Shown: positions 42,232-50,272 of the stretch, in pieces
How positions within the stretch are numbered: the stretch's first letter is position 1
Layout: each line of letters begins with the position of its first letter
Assembly (NCBI RefSeq): GCF_002741015.1
Contig: NZ_CP016616.1
Span: 2,327,501 to 2,391,500, forward strand
Direction: 5' to 3'
Length of the DNA stretch: 64,000 nucleotides
Origin: Microvirga ossetica
GTDB taxonomy: Bacteria > Pseudomonadota > Alphaproteobacteria > Rhizobiales > Beijerinckiaceae
Made by a program: the position numbers and the translations under genes
Notes under the pieces: generated by a model
The model's database searches: none
What the model was told of the DNA's origin: nothing
The model's input: only the letters and a program-made list of their open reading frames with translations

Positions 42232-42696
42232 ATGCTCGTGGCCGATTCCCAAAACCAGTCAGGACTCGAAGGAACGCAATCCGTCAGCGCTCTCGGCCTG
42301 CGATGGGCTGCCCTGCGCGGCATGCTGAACTCGCCTCTGATCACGGTCGAGGATCAACGCCCCTTGCGCGACGAGTTGGTGCGCGAACTGGCCGCCATCG
42401 AGCGGGATTTCGGCGACCTGCAATCGCGCAACACCATGGAGATTTCGGCGAAGCTCGACATCGCGAAATCCGCCCTGCGCGAACGCGTCCAGGGCGGCGA
42501 GAGCTGGCTTATCGATCTGATCGACAGCATCCAGTCCGATCTGCACACGGTCCACGCGAAGGCATCGTCCACATCGCCGTCGGCGGTGTCCGCCAACCGC
42601 TCGCCGGCCAATCTCAGCCGCCCGCAACAGCCGCAGCGCCCCGAGGAGACGCCGTCCACGACGAGCGCCGAGGCCAGCACCTCCTCCGCAGCCTGA
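42232..42696 (+). CDS. Hypothetical helical protein
   Basis: A 154-residue protein. Residues 20-100 are helical and polar (VSALGLRWAALRGMLNSPLI, RPLRDELVRELAAIERDFGD, DIAKSALRERVQGGESWLID) and the last 45 residues are Ser/Pro/Thr-rich. No family recognised. The start MLVADSQNQSG at 42232 has AAAAGGAA just upstream; a GTG six bases later has better spacing. It ends at a hairpin shared with the convergent cysK. Confidence 0.6.
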   Translation: MLVADSQNQSGLEGTQSVSALGLRWAALRGMLNSPLITVEDQRPLRDELVRELAAIERDFGDLQSRNTMEISAKLDIAKSALRERVQGGESWLIDLIDSIQSDLHTVHAKASSTSPSAVSANRSPANLSRPQQPQRPEETPSTTSAEASTSSAA

Positions 42697-42704
42697 TGAA
42701 GCAA

Positions 42705-42733
42705 GGCCGCTTCCGACGGTATCGGACGCGGCC
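42705..42733. terminator. Bidirectional terminator between a hypothetical gene and cysK
   Basis: GGCCGC-T-TCCGA-CGGTA-TCGGA-C-GCGGCC forms an 11-base-pair stem with one internal mismatch, in the 46-base gap between convergent gene ends. The plus-strand side is followed by pyrimidine-rich CCCTCTTCTCT. Confidence 0.6.
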
Positions 42734-42742
42734 CCCTCTTCT

Positions 42743-43771
42743 CTAGACAAGCCCCGGATCGATGGTGACCTCTTTCGTGAGCCAGCTCGGAACGGGCAGG
42801 TTCTTCGAGCGCAGGAAGTCGGGGTTGAACAGCTTGGACTGGTAGCGCGTGCCGTAATCGCACAGCACGGTGACGATGGTGTGCCCGGGACCGAGCTGCT
42901 TCGCCAGCCGGATCGCGCCTGCAACGTTGATGCCCGACGATCCGCCGAGGCACAGGCCTTCATGCGCGAGCAGATCGAACACGATCGGAATTGCTTCCTC
43001 GTCCGGGATCTGGAACGCCACGTCGATCGGCGCGCCCTCCAGGTTCGCGGTGATGCGGCCCTGGCCGATGCCTTCGGTGATCGACGAGCCCGACGCCTTC
43101 AGCTCGCCCGTCGTGTAGTAGCTGTAGAGAGCCGCGCCCATCGGATCGGCAAGGGCAATCGCCACCTTCGGATTGCGTTCCTTCAGCGCCATGCCGACGC
43201 CGGCAAGCGTGCCGCCCGTGCCGACGGCGCTGACGAAGCCGTCCACCTTTCCGTCCGTCTGCTCCCAGATCTCCGGTCCCGTCGTCTCCAGGTGAGCCTG
43301 CCGGTTCGCCACGTTGTCGAACTGGTTGGCCCAGATCGCGCCGTTCGGCTCGGACGCCGCGAGGCGTTCGGCGAGCCTGCCAGAGACCTTCACGTAGTTG
43401 TTCGGATTGGCGTAGGGCACCGCCGGCACCTCGATCAGCTCGGCACCGGCGAGCCGCAGCATGTCCTTCTTCTCCTGGCTCTGTGTGTCCGGGATCACGA
43501 TCACCGTCCTAAAGCCGAGGGCATTGGCGACGAGCGCGAGGCCGATGCCGGTGTTGCCCGCCGTTCCCTCGACGATGATCCCGCCCGGCCGCAAGGTGCC
43601 CCGCCGGACGGCATCTTCGATGATGAAGAGCGCGGCGCGGTCCTTCACCGACTGCCCCGGGTTCATGAACTCGGCCTTGCCGAGGATCGTGCATCCGGTC
43701 AGCTCGGAGGCATGGCGGAGCTTGATCAGGGGAGTATTGCCGATGGCGGCGGGAACGTCGGGCTTGATCAT
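42743..43771 (-). CDS. cysK: Cysteine synthase A (O-acetylserine sulfhydrylase)
   Basis: A 342-residue PLP fold-type II enzyme forming cysteine from O-acetylserine and sulfide. Signature regions: the PLP-lysine block PGQSVKDRAALFIIEDA (lysine at about 43), EGTAGNTGIGLALVANALG (substrate loop), GTGGTLAGVGMALKE (phosphate loop) and SSGINVAGAIRLA near the end. It is slightly longer than E. coli CysK (323), mainly at the C-terminus. Some members with this architecture act in cysteine breakdown or cystathionine beta-synthase chemistry, so the direction is not certain. A 36-base perfect palindrome lies 76 bases before the start. Confidence 0.93.
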   Translation of the reverse strand: MIKPDVPAAIGNTPLIKLRHASELTGCTILGKAEFMNPGQSVKDRAALFIIEDAVRRGTLRPGGIIVEGTAGNTGIGLALVANALGFRTVIVIPDTQSQEKKDMLRLAGAELIEVPAVPYANPNNYVKVSGRLAERLAASEPNGAIWANQFDNVANRQAHLETTGPEIWEQTDGKVDGFVSAVGTGGTLAGVGMALKERNPKVAIALADPMGAALYSYYTTGELKASGSSITEGIGQGRITANLEGAPIDVAFQIPDEEAIPIVFDLLAHEGLCLGGSSGINVAGAIRLAKQLGPGHTIVTVLCDYGTRYQSKLFNPDFLRSKNLPVPSWLTKEVTIDPGLV

Positions 43772-43846
43772 CGTGGACTCGCAGGCTTTTGGAAGGGCAC
43801 CGGGATTGTCGCGCGGCGACCGGAGACATCAAGACGTTGATGGCGA

Positions 43847-43882
43847 GGCCATTATTCACGATTATACTCGTGAATAATGGCC
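43847..43882. promoter_or_regulatory. 36-bp palindrome upstream of cysK
   Basis: GGCCATTATTCACGA (43847-43861) and TCGTGAATAATGGCC (43868-43882) are perfect 15-base inverted arms around TTATAC. It lies 76 bases before cysK and 94 bases after the oxyR stop, in AT-rich DNA. It looks like a dimeric or tetrameric repressor operator overlapping a promoter; the cognate regulator is not adjacent. A transcription terminator for oxyR (stem, then GGC...) is a weaker alternative. Confidence 0.55.
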
Positions 43883-43975
43883 AAAGCGCATCGCGTAATG
43901 TTCTTTATAACGAACTGCTCGCTGGTCACGCAAGGCACATCCGGAAACAGCGCCCCTGACCTTCATGACTCCGCC

Positions 43976-44896
43976 TCACGTCCGTGGGGCTTCGTCCAAT
44001 TCGGCTCCTTGCTGCTTGAGCGACTTGATCAGGGTGCCGAGCGCGATGAAGTCGTTCTTGCGGGTCGATGTGCGGCGCCAGGCGAGGCCGACGATGCGCA
44101 TCGGCGCATCGTCAGGAAATTCGATCAGTGCGACGCGCTGCCGGTCGACCTCGGTCTTCGCGCAAATCTCCGGCAGAAGCGTGATGCCATGGCCGGCCGC
44201 CACCATTTGCATGATGGTGGTGAGCGAGGCGGCGCCCAGCGCCTTGCGCGCCTGCATGTTGGCGATCTGGCAGAACTGCAGGGCCTGATCGCGCAGGCAA
44301 TGGCCTTCTTCCAGGAGAAGCAGCCGTTCCTGCCCGATGCGGGCGCGCAGATCGCCGGTCGTCCAGCTATGCGCCGCCTGGCTCTGGACCGCGATGAGAA
44401 AGCGGTCGTCGAACAGAGCCATGGTTTCGAGCTGTGGCTGCTGGAGCGGAAGGGCGAGCAGCACCGCATCGAGCTCGCCCCGGGTCAGCTCCTCCACGAG
44501 GGCGCTCGTCTGCGTCTCGCGGATCTGCAGGTCGAGCGCCGGATACTGCCTGGCCACCTCCGTCAGGATGTCGGGCAGCAGATAGGGCGCGACCGACGGG
44601 ATGATCCCGAGCCGCAGGGGCCCGGTCAGGACGCCATGGTGCTGGCGCGCGTAATCCGACAGTTCCCTCACCTGATTCAGGATCGTCTCCGCCCGTGCGG
44701 CGATTTCCTGGCCGGTGAGGGTCAGCGCAACGAAGTTTCCTCTGCGCTCGACGAGTTCCACGCCGAGTTCCCGCTCCAATTCCTTGATCTGCATGGAGAG
44801 GGCCGGCTGCGTGACGGAGCACTGATCGGCCGCCAGACCGAAATGCTTCATGCGCGCCAGCGTTTCGAAATATCGGAGCTGTCGGAGCGTGATCAT
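43976..44896 (-). CDS. oxyR: Hydrogen-peroxide-sensing LysR regulator OxyR
   Basis: A 306-residue LysR-type regulator. The N-terminal winged helix (LRQLRYFETLARMKHFGLAA ... TQPALSMQIKELERELG) is followed by the effector domain with the OxyR redox pair: CLRDQALQFC places cysteines at 200 and 209, matching E. coli Cys199 and Cys208. The GHGITLLPE segment is also OxyR-typical. It senses H2O2 by disulphide formation and activates catalase; the divergent katA 96 bases away is its expected target. An inverted repeat occupies the shared promoter region. Confidence 0.95.
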   Translation of the reverse strand: MITLRQLRYFETLARMKHFGLAADQCSVTQPALSMQIKELERELGVELVERRGNFVALTLTGQEIAARAETILNQVRELSDYARQHHGVLTGPLRLGIIPSVAPYLLPDILTEVARQYPALDLQIRETQTSALVEELTRGELDAVLLALPLQQPQLETMALFDDRFLIAVQSQAAHSWTTGDLRARIGQERLLLLEEGHCLRDQALQFCQIANMQARKALGAASLTTIMQMVAAGHGITLLPEICAKTEVDRQRVALIEFPDDAPMRIVGLAWRRTSTRKNDFIALGTLIKSLKQQGAELDEAPRT

Positions 44897-44897
44897 C

Positions 44898-44954
44898 GTG
44901 CGATAAGAATAACTGATCGCAGTTTGTAATCAATACAATTGGACCTTATCGCAC
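44898..44954. promoter_or_regulatory. oxyR-katA divergent promoter with 10-bp inverted arms
   Basis: GTGCGATAAG (44898-44907) and CTTATCGCAC (44945-44954) are perfect inverted arms around an AT-rich core (AATAACTGATCGCAGTTTG...). LysR proteins typically bind such gaps. A full four-fold ATAG/CTAT OxyR pattern is not obvious. The left arm begins just outside the oxyR start codon. Confidence 0.55.
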
Positions 44955-44992
44955 CGCATCGCCATCTTGCGCCCCACGCAATGGGGACGACC

Positions 44993-46456
44993 ATGACAAA
45001 AACAACCATGACCACCACGGCAGGTGCGCCGATCGCCGATAACCAGAACAGCCTGTCTGCCGGCTCGCGGGGCCCGCTGCTGCTCCAGGATTACCAGCTG
45101 ATCGAGAAGCTCGCGCACCAGAACCGGGAGCGCATCCCGGAGCGCGTGGTTCATGCCAAAGGCTCGGCGGCCTATGGCACGCTGACCATCACCAACGACA
45201 TCACCCGATATTCCAAGGCCAAGGTCTTCTCCGAGATCGGCAAGCAGACGGAAGCGTTCCTGCGCTTCTCGACTGTCGCCGGCGAGCGCGGCGCGGCGGA
45301 TGCCGAGCGCGACGTGCGCGGCTTCGCGCTGAAATTCTATACGGACGAGGGCAACTGGGACATCGTCGGCAACAACACGCCGGTGTTCTTCGTGCGCGAC
45401 CCGGTCAAGTTCCCCGACTTCATCCGCACGCAGAAGCGCCATCCGGCCACGAACCTGCGCTCGACGACCGCCATGTGGGATTTCTGGTCACTCAGCCCCG
45501 AGAGCCTGCACCAGATCACGATCCTGTTCTCGGATCGCGGCCTGCCGCAGGGCTACCGCTTCATGCACGGCTTCGGCTCGCATACCTACTCGTTCATCAA
45601 CGAGGCGGACGAGCGCTTCTGGGTCAAGTTCCACTTCAAGTCCATGCAGGGCATCAAGACTTGGACGAACCGCGAGGGTGAGGCCGTCGTCGCCAAGGAC
45701 CGCGAGAGCGCGCAGCGCGATCTCTACGAGGCCATCGAAGTCGGCGAGTTCCCGCGCTGGAAGTTCTGCGTGCAGGTCATGCCCGAGACCGATGCGGAGA
45801 AGACCTCCTACAATCCGTTCGACGTCACCAAGGTGTGGCCGCATGCGGATTATCCGCTGATCGAGGTCGGCATCCTCGAGCTGAACCGCAACGCCCAGCA
45901 TTACTTCGCCGAGGTCGAGCAATCCTCGTTCTCGCCGTCGAACATCGTGCCCGGCATCGGCTTCTCGCCGGACAAGATGCTGCAGGGCCGCATCTTCGCC
46001 TATGCGGATGCGCACCGCTACCGCGTCGGCACCCATTACGAGGCGCTGCCGGTGAACCGTCCGCGCTGCCCGGTTCATCACTACCACGCCGACGGCGCGA
46101 TGCTGTCCGATATCCCGAACCGGGGCGATGCCTATTACGAGCCGAACTCGTTCAACGGTCCGGTGCAGACGCGACGCGCCGCCGAGCCGCCGCTCAAGAT
46201 CTCGGGCGATGCCGATCGCTACGATCACCGCGCCGGCAACGACGACTACAAGCAGCCGGGCGACCTGTTCCGCCTCATGACGCCGGACGAGCAGGACCGG
46301 CTCATGGACAACATCGCGGAAGCGATGCAGGGCGTGCCCGAGGCGATCGTGAAGCGCCAGATCGTGCACTTCTACCTCGCCGACAAGGCCTATGGCCTCG
46401 GCGTGGCGGACCGCATGGGCCTCAAGGGCGCGGTGCTGATCCAGGCCGCGGAATAA
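44993..46456 (+). CDS. katA: Monofunctional heme catalase
   Basis: A 487-residue small-subunit (clade 3-like) catalase that decomposes H2O2. Distal His at about 54 ([12 protein letters not shown]), Asn at 127-128 ([20 protein letters not shown]), and the proximal heme-ligand Tyr at about 337 in [14 protein letters not shown] are all present, as is [14 protein letters not shown] 44993 ([11 protein letters not shown]) is favoured with GGGGACG upstream; ATGs at 44981 and 45008 and a TTG at 44939 are alternatives. It is divergent from oxyR, and an intrinsic terminator lies 24 bases after its stop. Confidence 0.96.
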   Translation: MTKTTMTTTAGAPIADNQNSLSAGSRGPLLLQDYQLIEKLAHQNRERIPERVVHAKGSAAYGTLTITNDITRYSKAKVFSEIGKQTEAFLRFSTVAGERGAADAERDVRGFALKFYTDEGNWDIVGNNTPVFFVRDPVKFPDFIRTQKRHPATNLRSTTAMWDFWSLSPESLHQITILFSDRGLPQGYRFMHGFGSHTYSFINEADERFWVKFHFKSMQGIKTWTNREGEAVVAKDRESAQRDLYEAIEVGEFPRWKFCVQVMPETDAEKTSYNPFDVTKVWPHADYPLIEVGILELNRNAQHYFAEVEQSSFSPSNIVPGIGFSPDKMLQGRIFAYADAHRYRVGTHYEALPVNRPRCPVHHYHADGAMLSDIPNRGDAYYEPNSFNGPVQTRRAAEPPLKISGDADRYDHRAGNDDYKQPGDLFRLMTPDEQDRLMDNIAEAMQGVPEAIVKRQIVHFYLADKAYGLGVADRMGLKGAVLIQAAE

Positions 46457-46480
46457 AGATAAAGCCGTAGGGGCAAAAAG

Positions 46481-46512
46481 AACGGTCCGGGAGCGATCCC
46501 GGACCGTTTTTG
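46481..46512 (+). terminator. Intrinsic terminator of katA
   Basis: AACGGTCCGGGA-GCGA-TCCCGGACCGTT forms a perfect 12-base-pair stem continued by TTTTG. This is a textbook Rho-independent terminator. Confidence 0.9.
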
Positions 46513-46529
46513 TTTTCAATTTGCGCACT

Positions 46530-46666
46530 GTCATTCCGGGGCGGCCGGAGGCCGAGCCCGGAATCCATAGCCGCTGACGTGGCAGGAAGAGGCGCAACGC
46601 TGCTCGCTCTTTGCTGAGACGTCGTGTTTATGGATTTCGGGCTCCGCTACGCGGCCCCGGAATGAC
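46530..46666. repeat. Dispersed palindromic repeat, family A copy 3
   Basis: GTCATTCCGGGGCGGCC to GGCCCCGGAATGAC with inner CCCGGAATCCATAGCCGCTG and its complement TTATGGATTTCGGGC. The middle (GCAGGAAGAGGCGCAACG, then GAGACGTCGTG) closely follows copy 1. It lies between the convergent katA and MBL-hydrolase genes, just after the katA terminator. Confidence 0.85.
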
Positions 46667-46686
46667 AGTTGCGTTATGCTTTGGCC

Positions 46687-47370
46687 TCAAACCAACTCCT
46701 CGCCCCTCAGGAACGGGTTGGTCTGCCGCTCCTGGCCGATGGTGCTCATGGGACCGTGGCCGCAGATGAAGGCGATGTCGTCGCCGAGCGGCAGAAGCTT
46801 GTCCTTGATCGAGCGGATCAATGCCTTGCCGTCGCCGCCGGGAAGGTCGGTGCGCCCGACCGAGCCCTGGAACAGCACGTCGCCGACAAGGGCGAATCGT
46901 TGCGTGGGCGAGACGAGGACGACGCTGCCCGGCGAATGACCGGGGCAATGCAGCACGTCGAGGGTGAGGTCGCCGACGCTCACCGTGTCGCCCTCGTTGA
47001 GCCAGCGGTCCGGCGTCACCGCACGGGCCTCGAAGCCGTAGGCCTTTCCCTGTTCGGCGAGCCGCTGCAGCAGGAAGTCGTCCGCCTCGTGCGGTCCCTC
47101 GACCGGCACGCCGAGCTCGTCCCGAAGCTCCGCCGCTCCGCCCGCGTGATCGATATGGCCATGGGTCAGAATGATCTTCTCCACGCTCGCGCCGCTCTGC
47201 GCGATGGCATCGCGGATGCGCTCGAGATCGCCGCCGGGATCCACCACGGCGGCCTTCTTCGTCTTTTCGCACCACAGCAAGGTGCAGTTCTGCTGGAAGG
47301 GCGTCACGGGTATGATGGCGGCGCGGACATCGGGCACAAGTCGCTCCTTCGTGAGTTTGCCGGCAGACAT
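46687..47370 (-). CDS. Metallo-beta-lactamase-fold hydrolase (glyoxalase II-like)
   Basis: A 227-residue MBL-fold enzyme. The metal motif THGHIDHAGG (His70, His72, Asp74, His75) is intact, with later ligand regions LHCPGHSPGSVVLV and ICGHGPM. This is the YcbL/GloB-like group that hydrolyses glutathione or other thioesters. The start MSAGKLTKERLVPDVRAA at 47370 is chosen; the open frame extends to 48618 but that is antisense to frmA. It is divergent from frmA and fghA, both glutathione-thioester enzymes, so a thiol-ester substrate is plausible (inference). Ribosome site is weak. Confidence 0.85.
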   Translation of the reverse strand: MSAGKLTKERLVPDVRAAIIPVTPFQQNCTLLWCEKTKKAAVVDPGGDLERIRDAIAQSGASVEKIILTHGHIDHAGGAAELRDELGVPVEGPHEADDFLLQRLAEQGKAYGFEARAVTPDRWLNEGDTVSVGDLTLDVLHCPGHSPGSVVLVSPTQRFALVGDVLFQGSVGRTDLPGGDGKALIRSIKDKLLPLGDDIAFICGHGPMSTIGQERQTNPFLRGEELV

Positions 47371-47481
47371 ATGTCGCTCGGCCCTGTCTGTGAAGTCCAG
47401 GGATACGAAGACGGCTTCTATTGACCAGATGAAGCGCGGCTTCACATAGTCCCCTGATCGAATCATGGGAAGGACACGAGC

Positions 47482-48594
47482 ATGGAAACCAGGGCCGCCG
47501 TGGCGTGGGAGGCTGGCAAGCCGCTCACCATCGAGACCATCCGCATCGAAGGCCCAAAGGCGGGCGAGGTGCTCGTGGAGGTGATGGCGACGGGCGTCTG
47601 CCACACGGACGCCTATACCCTCTCGGGTCTCGATAGCGAAGGCAAGTTCCCGGCGATCCTCGGCCATGAGGGCGCGGGCATCGTGCGCGAGGTCGGCCCG
47701 GGCGTGACGACGCTGAAGGTCGGCGACCATGTGATCCCGCTCTACACGCCGGAATGCCGCAACTGCAAATCCTGCCTGTCGCGCCGCACCAATCTCTGCA
47801 CCGCGATCCGCGCCACGCAGGGCCAGGGCGTCATGCCCGACGGCACCAGCCGCTTCCGCTGCGACGGCGAGACCGTGTTTCACTACATGGGCTGCTCGAC
47901 CTTCGCGAACTTCACCGTGCTGCCGGAGATCGCGCTCGCCAAGGTGCGCGAGGACGCACCCTTCGACAAGATCTGCTATATCGGCTGCGGCGTCACCACC
48001 GGCATCGGCGCGGTGATCTACACGGCAAAGGTGTGGCCCGGCGCCAACGTGGTGGTGTTCGGGTTGGGCGGCATCGGGCTCAACGTGATCCAGGGCGCGC
48101 GCATGGTCGGTGCCGACAAGATCATCGGCGTCGACATCAACCCGACCAAGGTCGAGATGGCCAGGAAATTCGGCATGACCGACTTCATCAACCCGAACGA
48201 GATCGGCGCCGACAAGGTGGTGCAGGCGATCGTCGATCTCACCGGCGGCGGCGCGGATTTCTCGTTCGATGCCACCGGCAACGTGACCGTGATGCGCCAG
48301 GCGCTCGAGTGCTGCCATCGCGGCTGGGGCGAGAGCATCATCATCGGCGTGGCCGAAGCGGGCAAGGAGATCGCGACACGCCCGTTCCAGCTCGTCACCG
48401 GACGCGTGTGGAAGGGCACGGCCTTCGGCGGCGCGCGCGGCCGCACGGACGTGCCGAAGATCGTCGACTGGTACATGGAGGGCAAGATCAACATCGACGA
48501 CCTGATCACCCACACCATGCCGCTCGACGAGATCAACACCGCCTTCGACCTCATGCACGAGGGCAAGTCGATCCGCTCGGTCATCGTGTACTAA
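47482..48594 (+). CDS. frmA: S-(hydroxymethyl)glutathione dehydrogenase / class III alcohol dehydrogenase
   Basis: A 370-residue zinc dehydrogenase that oxidises S-hydroxymethylglutathione (formaldehyde plus GSH) to S-formylglutathione and reduces S-nitrosoglutathione. Catalytic-zinc ligands are in [10 protein letters not shown] (Cys40) and GHEGAG (His62, Glu63); the structural zinc uses [16 protein letters not shown] (Cys92, 95, 98, 106). The NAD motif [13 protein letters not shown] follows, then the class [18 protein letters not shown] region. Its length is typical. It precedes the S-formylglutathione hydrolase, so the pair completes formaldehyde detoxification. Its TAA stop overlaps a short TA-flanked repeat. 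Confidence 0.96.
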   Translation: METRAAVAWEAGKPLTIETIRIEGPKAGEVLVEVMATGVCHTDAYTLSGLDSEGKFPAILGHEGAGIVREVGPGVTTLKVGDHVIPLYTPECRNCKSCLSRRTNLCTAIRATQGQGVMPDGTSRFRCDGETVFHYMGCSTFANFTVLPEIALAKVREDAPFDKICYIGCGVTTGIGAVIYTAKVWPGANVVVFGLGGIGLNVIQGARMVGADKIIGVDINPTKVEMARKFGMTDFINPNEIGADKVVQAIVDLTGGGADFSFDATGNVTVMRQALECCHRGWGESIIIGVAEAGKEIATRPFQLVTGRVWKGTAFGGARGRTDVPKIVDWYMEGKINIDDLITHTMPLDEINTAFDLMHEGKSIRSVIVY

Positions 48595-48642
48595 AGCATT
48601 TTCAGGCGAAGTGGCCACCGGTTCGCCGTCGAAAATGCGGTA
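48592..48642. repeat. Short TA-flanked palindromic repeat, family E copy 2
   Basis: TA (48592-48593) - AAGCATTTTCAGGCGAAGTG ... GTCGAAAATGCGG - TA (48641-48642). The terminal arms AGCATTTTC and GAAAATGC are inverted. The first TA belongs to the TAA stop of frmA. Related to 17830-17868. Confidence 0.65.
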
Positions 48643-48665
48643 AGAAAAATGTTCGGGAGAGATCG

Positions 48666-49511
48666 TTGAGTTTCGAGGTCGTCTCGCAGGCGCGCTGCTT
48701 CGGCGGCACGCAATTCGTCTACCGTCATGCTTCCCGTGAAACCGGCACGCCGATGCGCGTTGCGGTTTACGTTCCGCCGCAGGCGAAAGACGCCAAGGTG
48801 CCGGTGGTGTGGTTCCTCTCCGGGCTCACCTGCACGGAGGAGAATTTTACCGTCAAGGCGGGCGCGCAGCGGGTGGCCTCGGAGCTCGGCCTGATCCTGA
48901 TCGCGCCCGATACCAGCCCCCGCGGCGAGGGCGTGCCCGACGACCCGGAAGGCGCCTACGATCTCGGCCTCGGCGCGGGCTTCTACGTGGATGCGACGCA
49001 GGAGCCTTGGGCCAAGAATTATCGCATGCGCTCATACATCGAGCATGAGCTGCCGGAACTGATCGCCGAGAACCTGCCCGCCGACATGAGCCGGCAGGGC
49101 ATCACGGGCCATTCCATGGGTGGGCATGGAGCGCTCACCATTGCGTTGCGCAATCCCGGACGCTTCAAGGCCGTCTCGGCCTTCGCGCCGATCGCGTCGC
49201 CCATGAACTGTCCCTGGGGCGAGAAAGCCCTGTCGAACTATATCGGCCCCGACCGTTCGGCTTGGTCCGAATACGATGCCTGCGCACTGATCGAGAGCGG
49301 CGCACGTGTGCCCGGCCTGCTGGTCGATCAGGGTACTGCCGACGGCTTCCTCGAGACCCAACTCAAGCCGCAATTGCTGCAGGCGTCCTGCGCCCAGGCC
49401 GGGATTCCGCTGAACCTGCGGATGCAGGACGGCTACGACCATTCCTACTTCTTCATCGCCACCTTCATCGAGGATCATCTGCGCTGGCATGCGGAGCGGC
49501 TCAGCCGTTGA
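48666..49511 (+). CDS. fghA: S-formylglutathione hydrolase
   Basis: A 281-residue serine hydrolase (esterase D type) that hydrolyses S-formylglutathione to formate and GSH. The nucleophile motif is GHSMGGHGAL (Ser150), with Asp at about 225 (QGTADGFL) and His at about 258 (GYDHSYFF). An opening WFLSGLTCTEENF (about 49-61) is family-typical. Start: TTG at 48666 (MSFEVVSQARCFGG) with GGGAGAGATCG upstream; the nearby ATG at 48649 is out of frame and closes at once. It is separated from frmA by a repeat but clearly in its operon. Its stop lies three bases from the convergent Nudix gene's stop. Confidence 0.94.
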   Translation: MSFEVVSQARCFGGTQFVYRHASRETGTPMRVAVYVPPQAKDAKVPVVWFLSGLTCTEENFTVKAGAQRVASELGLILIAPDTSPRGEGVPDDPEGAYDLGLGAGFYVDATQEPWAKNYRMRSYIEHELPELIAENLPADMSRQGITGHSMGGHGALTIALRNPGRFKAVSAFAPIASPMNCPWGEKALSNYIGPDRSAWSEYDACALIESGARVPGLLVDQGTADGFLETQLKPQLLQASCAQAGIPLNLRMQDGYDHSYFFIATFIEDHLRWHAERLSR

Positions 49512-49514
49512 TGC

Positions 49515-50087
49515 TCAGGTCGCGAACAGGTCCGGACGCCGGAGCTGGAGCGCCTGTATGAGGGCTACGGTCTTGAGGTCCGCGACGGCGCCACGCTTCA
49601 GCATCCGGGCCAGCTTGTCGAGGGTGATCTCCAGAACCTCGATCTCCTCGTGCTCCTCGGCAAGGCCACCACCCTTGCCGACCCGGTCGGCGGCGGTGTA
49701 GGGCGCGAGAAAAAGGTGCAGGCGCTCCGTCGTCATCCCGGGGGCCGACCATGCGACGCCGACCGGCTCGAGCGCACCGAGGCGCAGGCCCGCCTCCTCC
49801 ATGGCCTCGCGCCGGGCGCAGATTTCGGGCGTGTCTCCGTCGAGAAGTCCTGCGACTGCCTCCAGAAGATCCGCATGCCCCTCGGCAAGCATGACCGGCG
49901 CGCGGAACTGCCGGACCAGGATGACTCTGCGCGTCTCGGGATCGTAGGGCAGCACGACGGCGGCATCGGTACTGTTCAGCACCTCCCGCGCCATGAGCCG
50001 GCCGTCCGGCATCTGGACCGTCAGCCTGAAAAGCTTCCGCCAGCCTTCATAGATGGTTTCGATCTGCTTGATGCTGTAGCCTGCCAC
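49515..50087 (-). CDS. Nudix hydrolase (NudK/ADP-sugar pyrophosphatase-like)
   Basis: A 190-residue Nudix protein. The Nudix box spans about 80-102, GLLDGDTPEICARREAMEEA followed by G, with REAMEE providing the metal ligands. Upstream RRVILVRQFRAPVML and a downstream GMTTERLHLFLAPY segment are typical of nucleoside-diphosphate-sugar hydrolases (NudK/ADP-ribose group). The GTG at 50087 (MAGYSIKQIETIYEGW) is favoured; the frame continues to a TTG at 50132. The exact substrate is unknown. It shares its 3' end with fghA in convergent arrangement. Confidence 0.88.
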   Translation of the reverse strand: MAGYSIKQIETIYEGWRKLFRLTVQMPDGRLMAREVLNSTDAAVVLPYDPETRRVILVRQFRAPVMLAEGHADLLEAVAGLLDGDTPEICARREAMEEAGLRLGALEPVGVAWSAPGMTTERLHLFLAPYTAADRVGKGGGLAEEHEEIEVLEITLDKLARMLKRGAVADLKTVALIQALQLRRPDLFAT

Positions 50088-50272
50088 GCCGCGCTCTTTC
50101 CCGTTCCGCTCTCTTCCAACCCTAGGGGACAACCCACCGAACGCTCAAGGTATCCCGCCGTCCCGGTCGAAGCGGAGCGCGACCGTGAAGGACAATCAGG
50201 ACCATCGGCGGATTTTGCATCGGCACCGCCTTATGCCAATGTGGCCGCCGTTCTCAGTTATTCGATGATTTC

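Noticed and set aside
46687..48618. A 643-codon frame covering the MBL hydrolase and the antisense of frmA
   Set aside because: The MBL domain begins only at 47370 and is complete from there; the rest is antisense to a well-supported zinc dehydrogenase.
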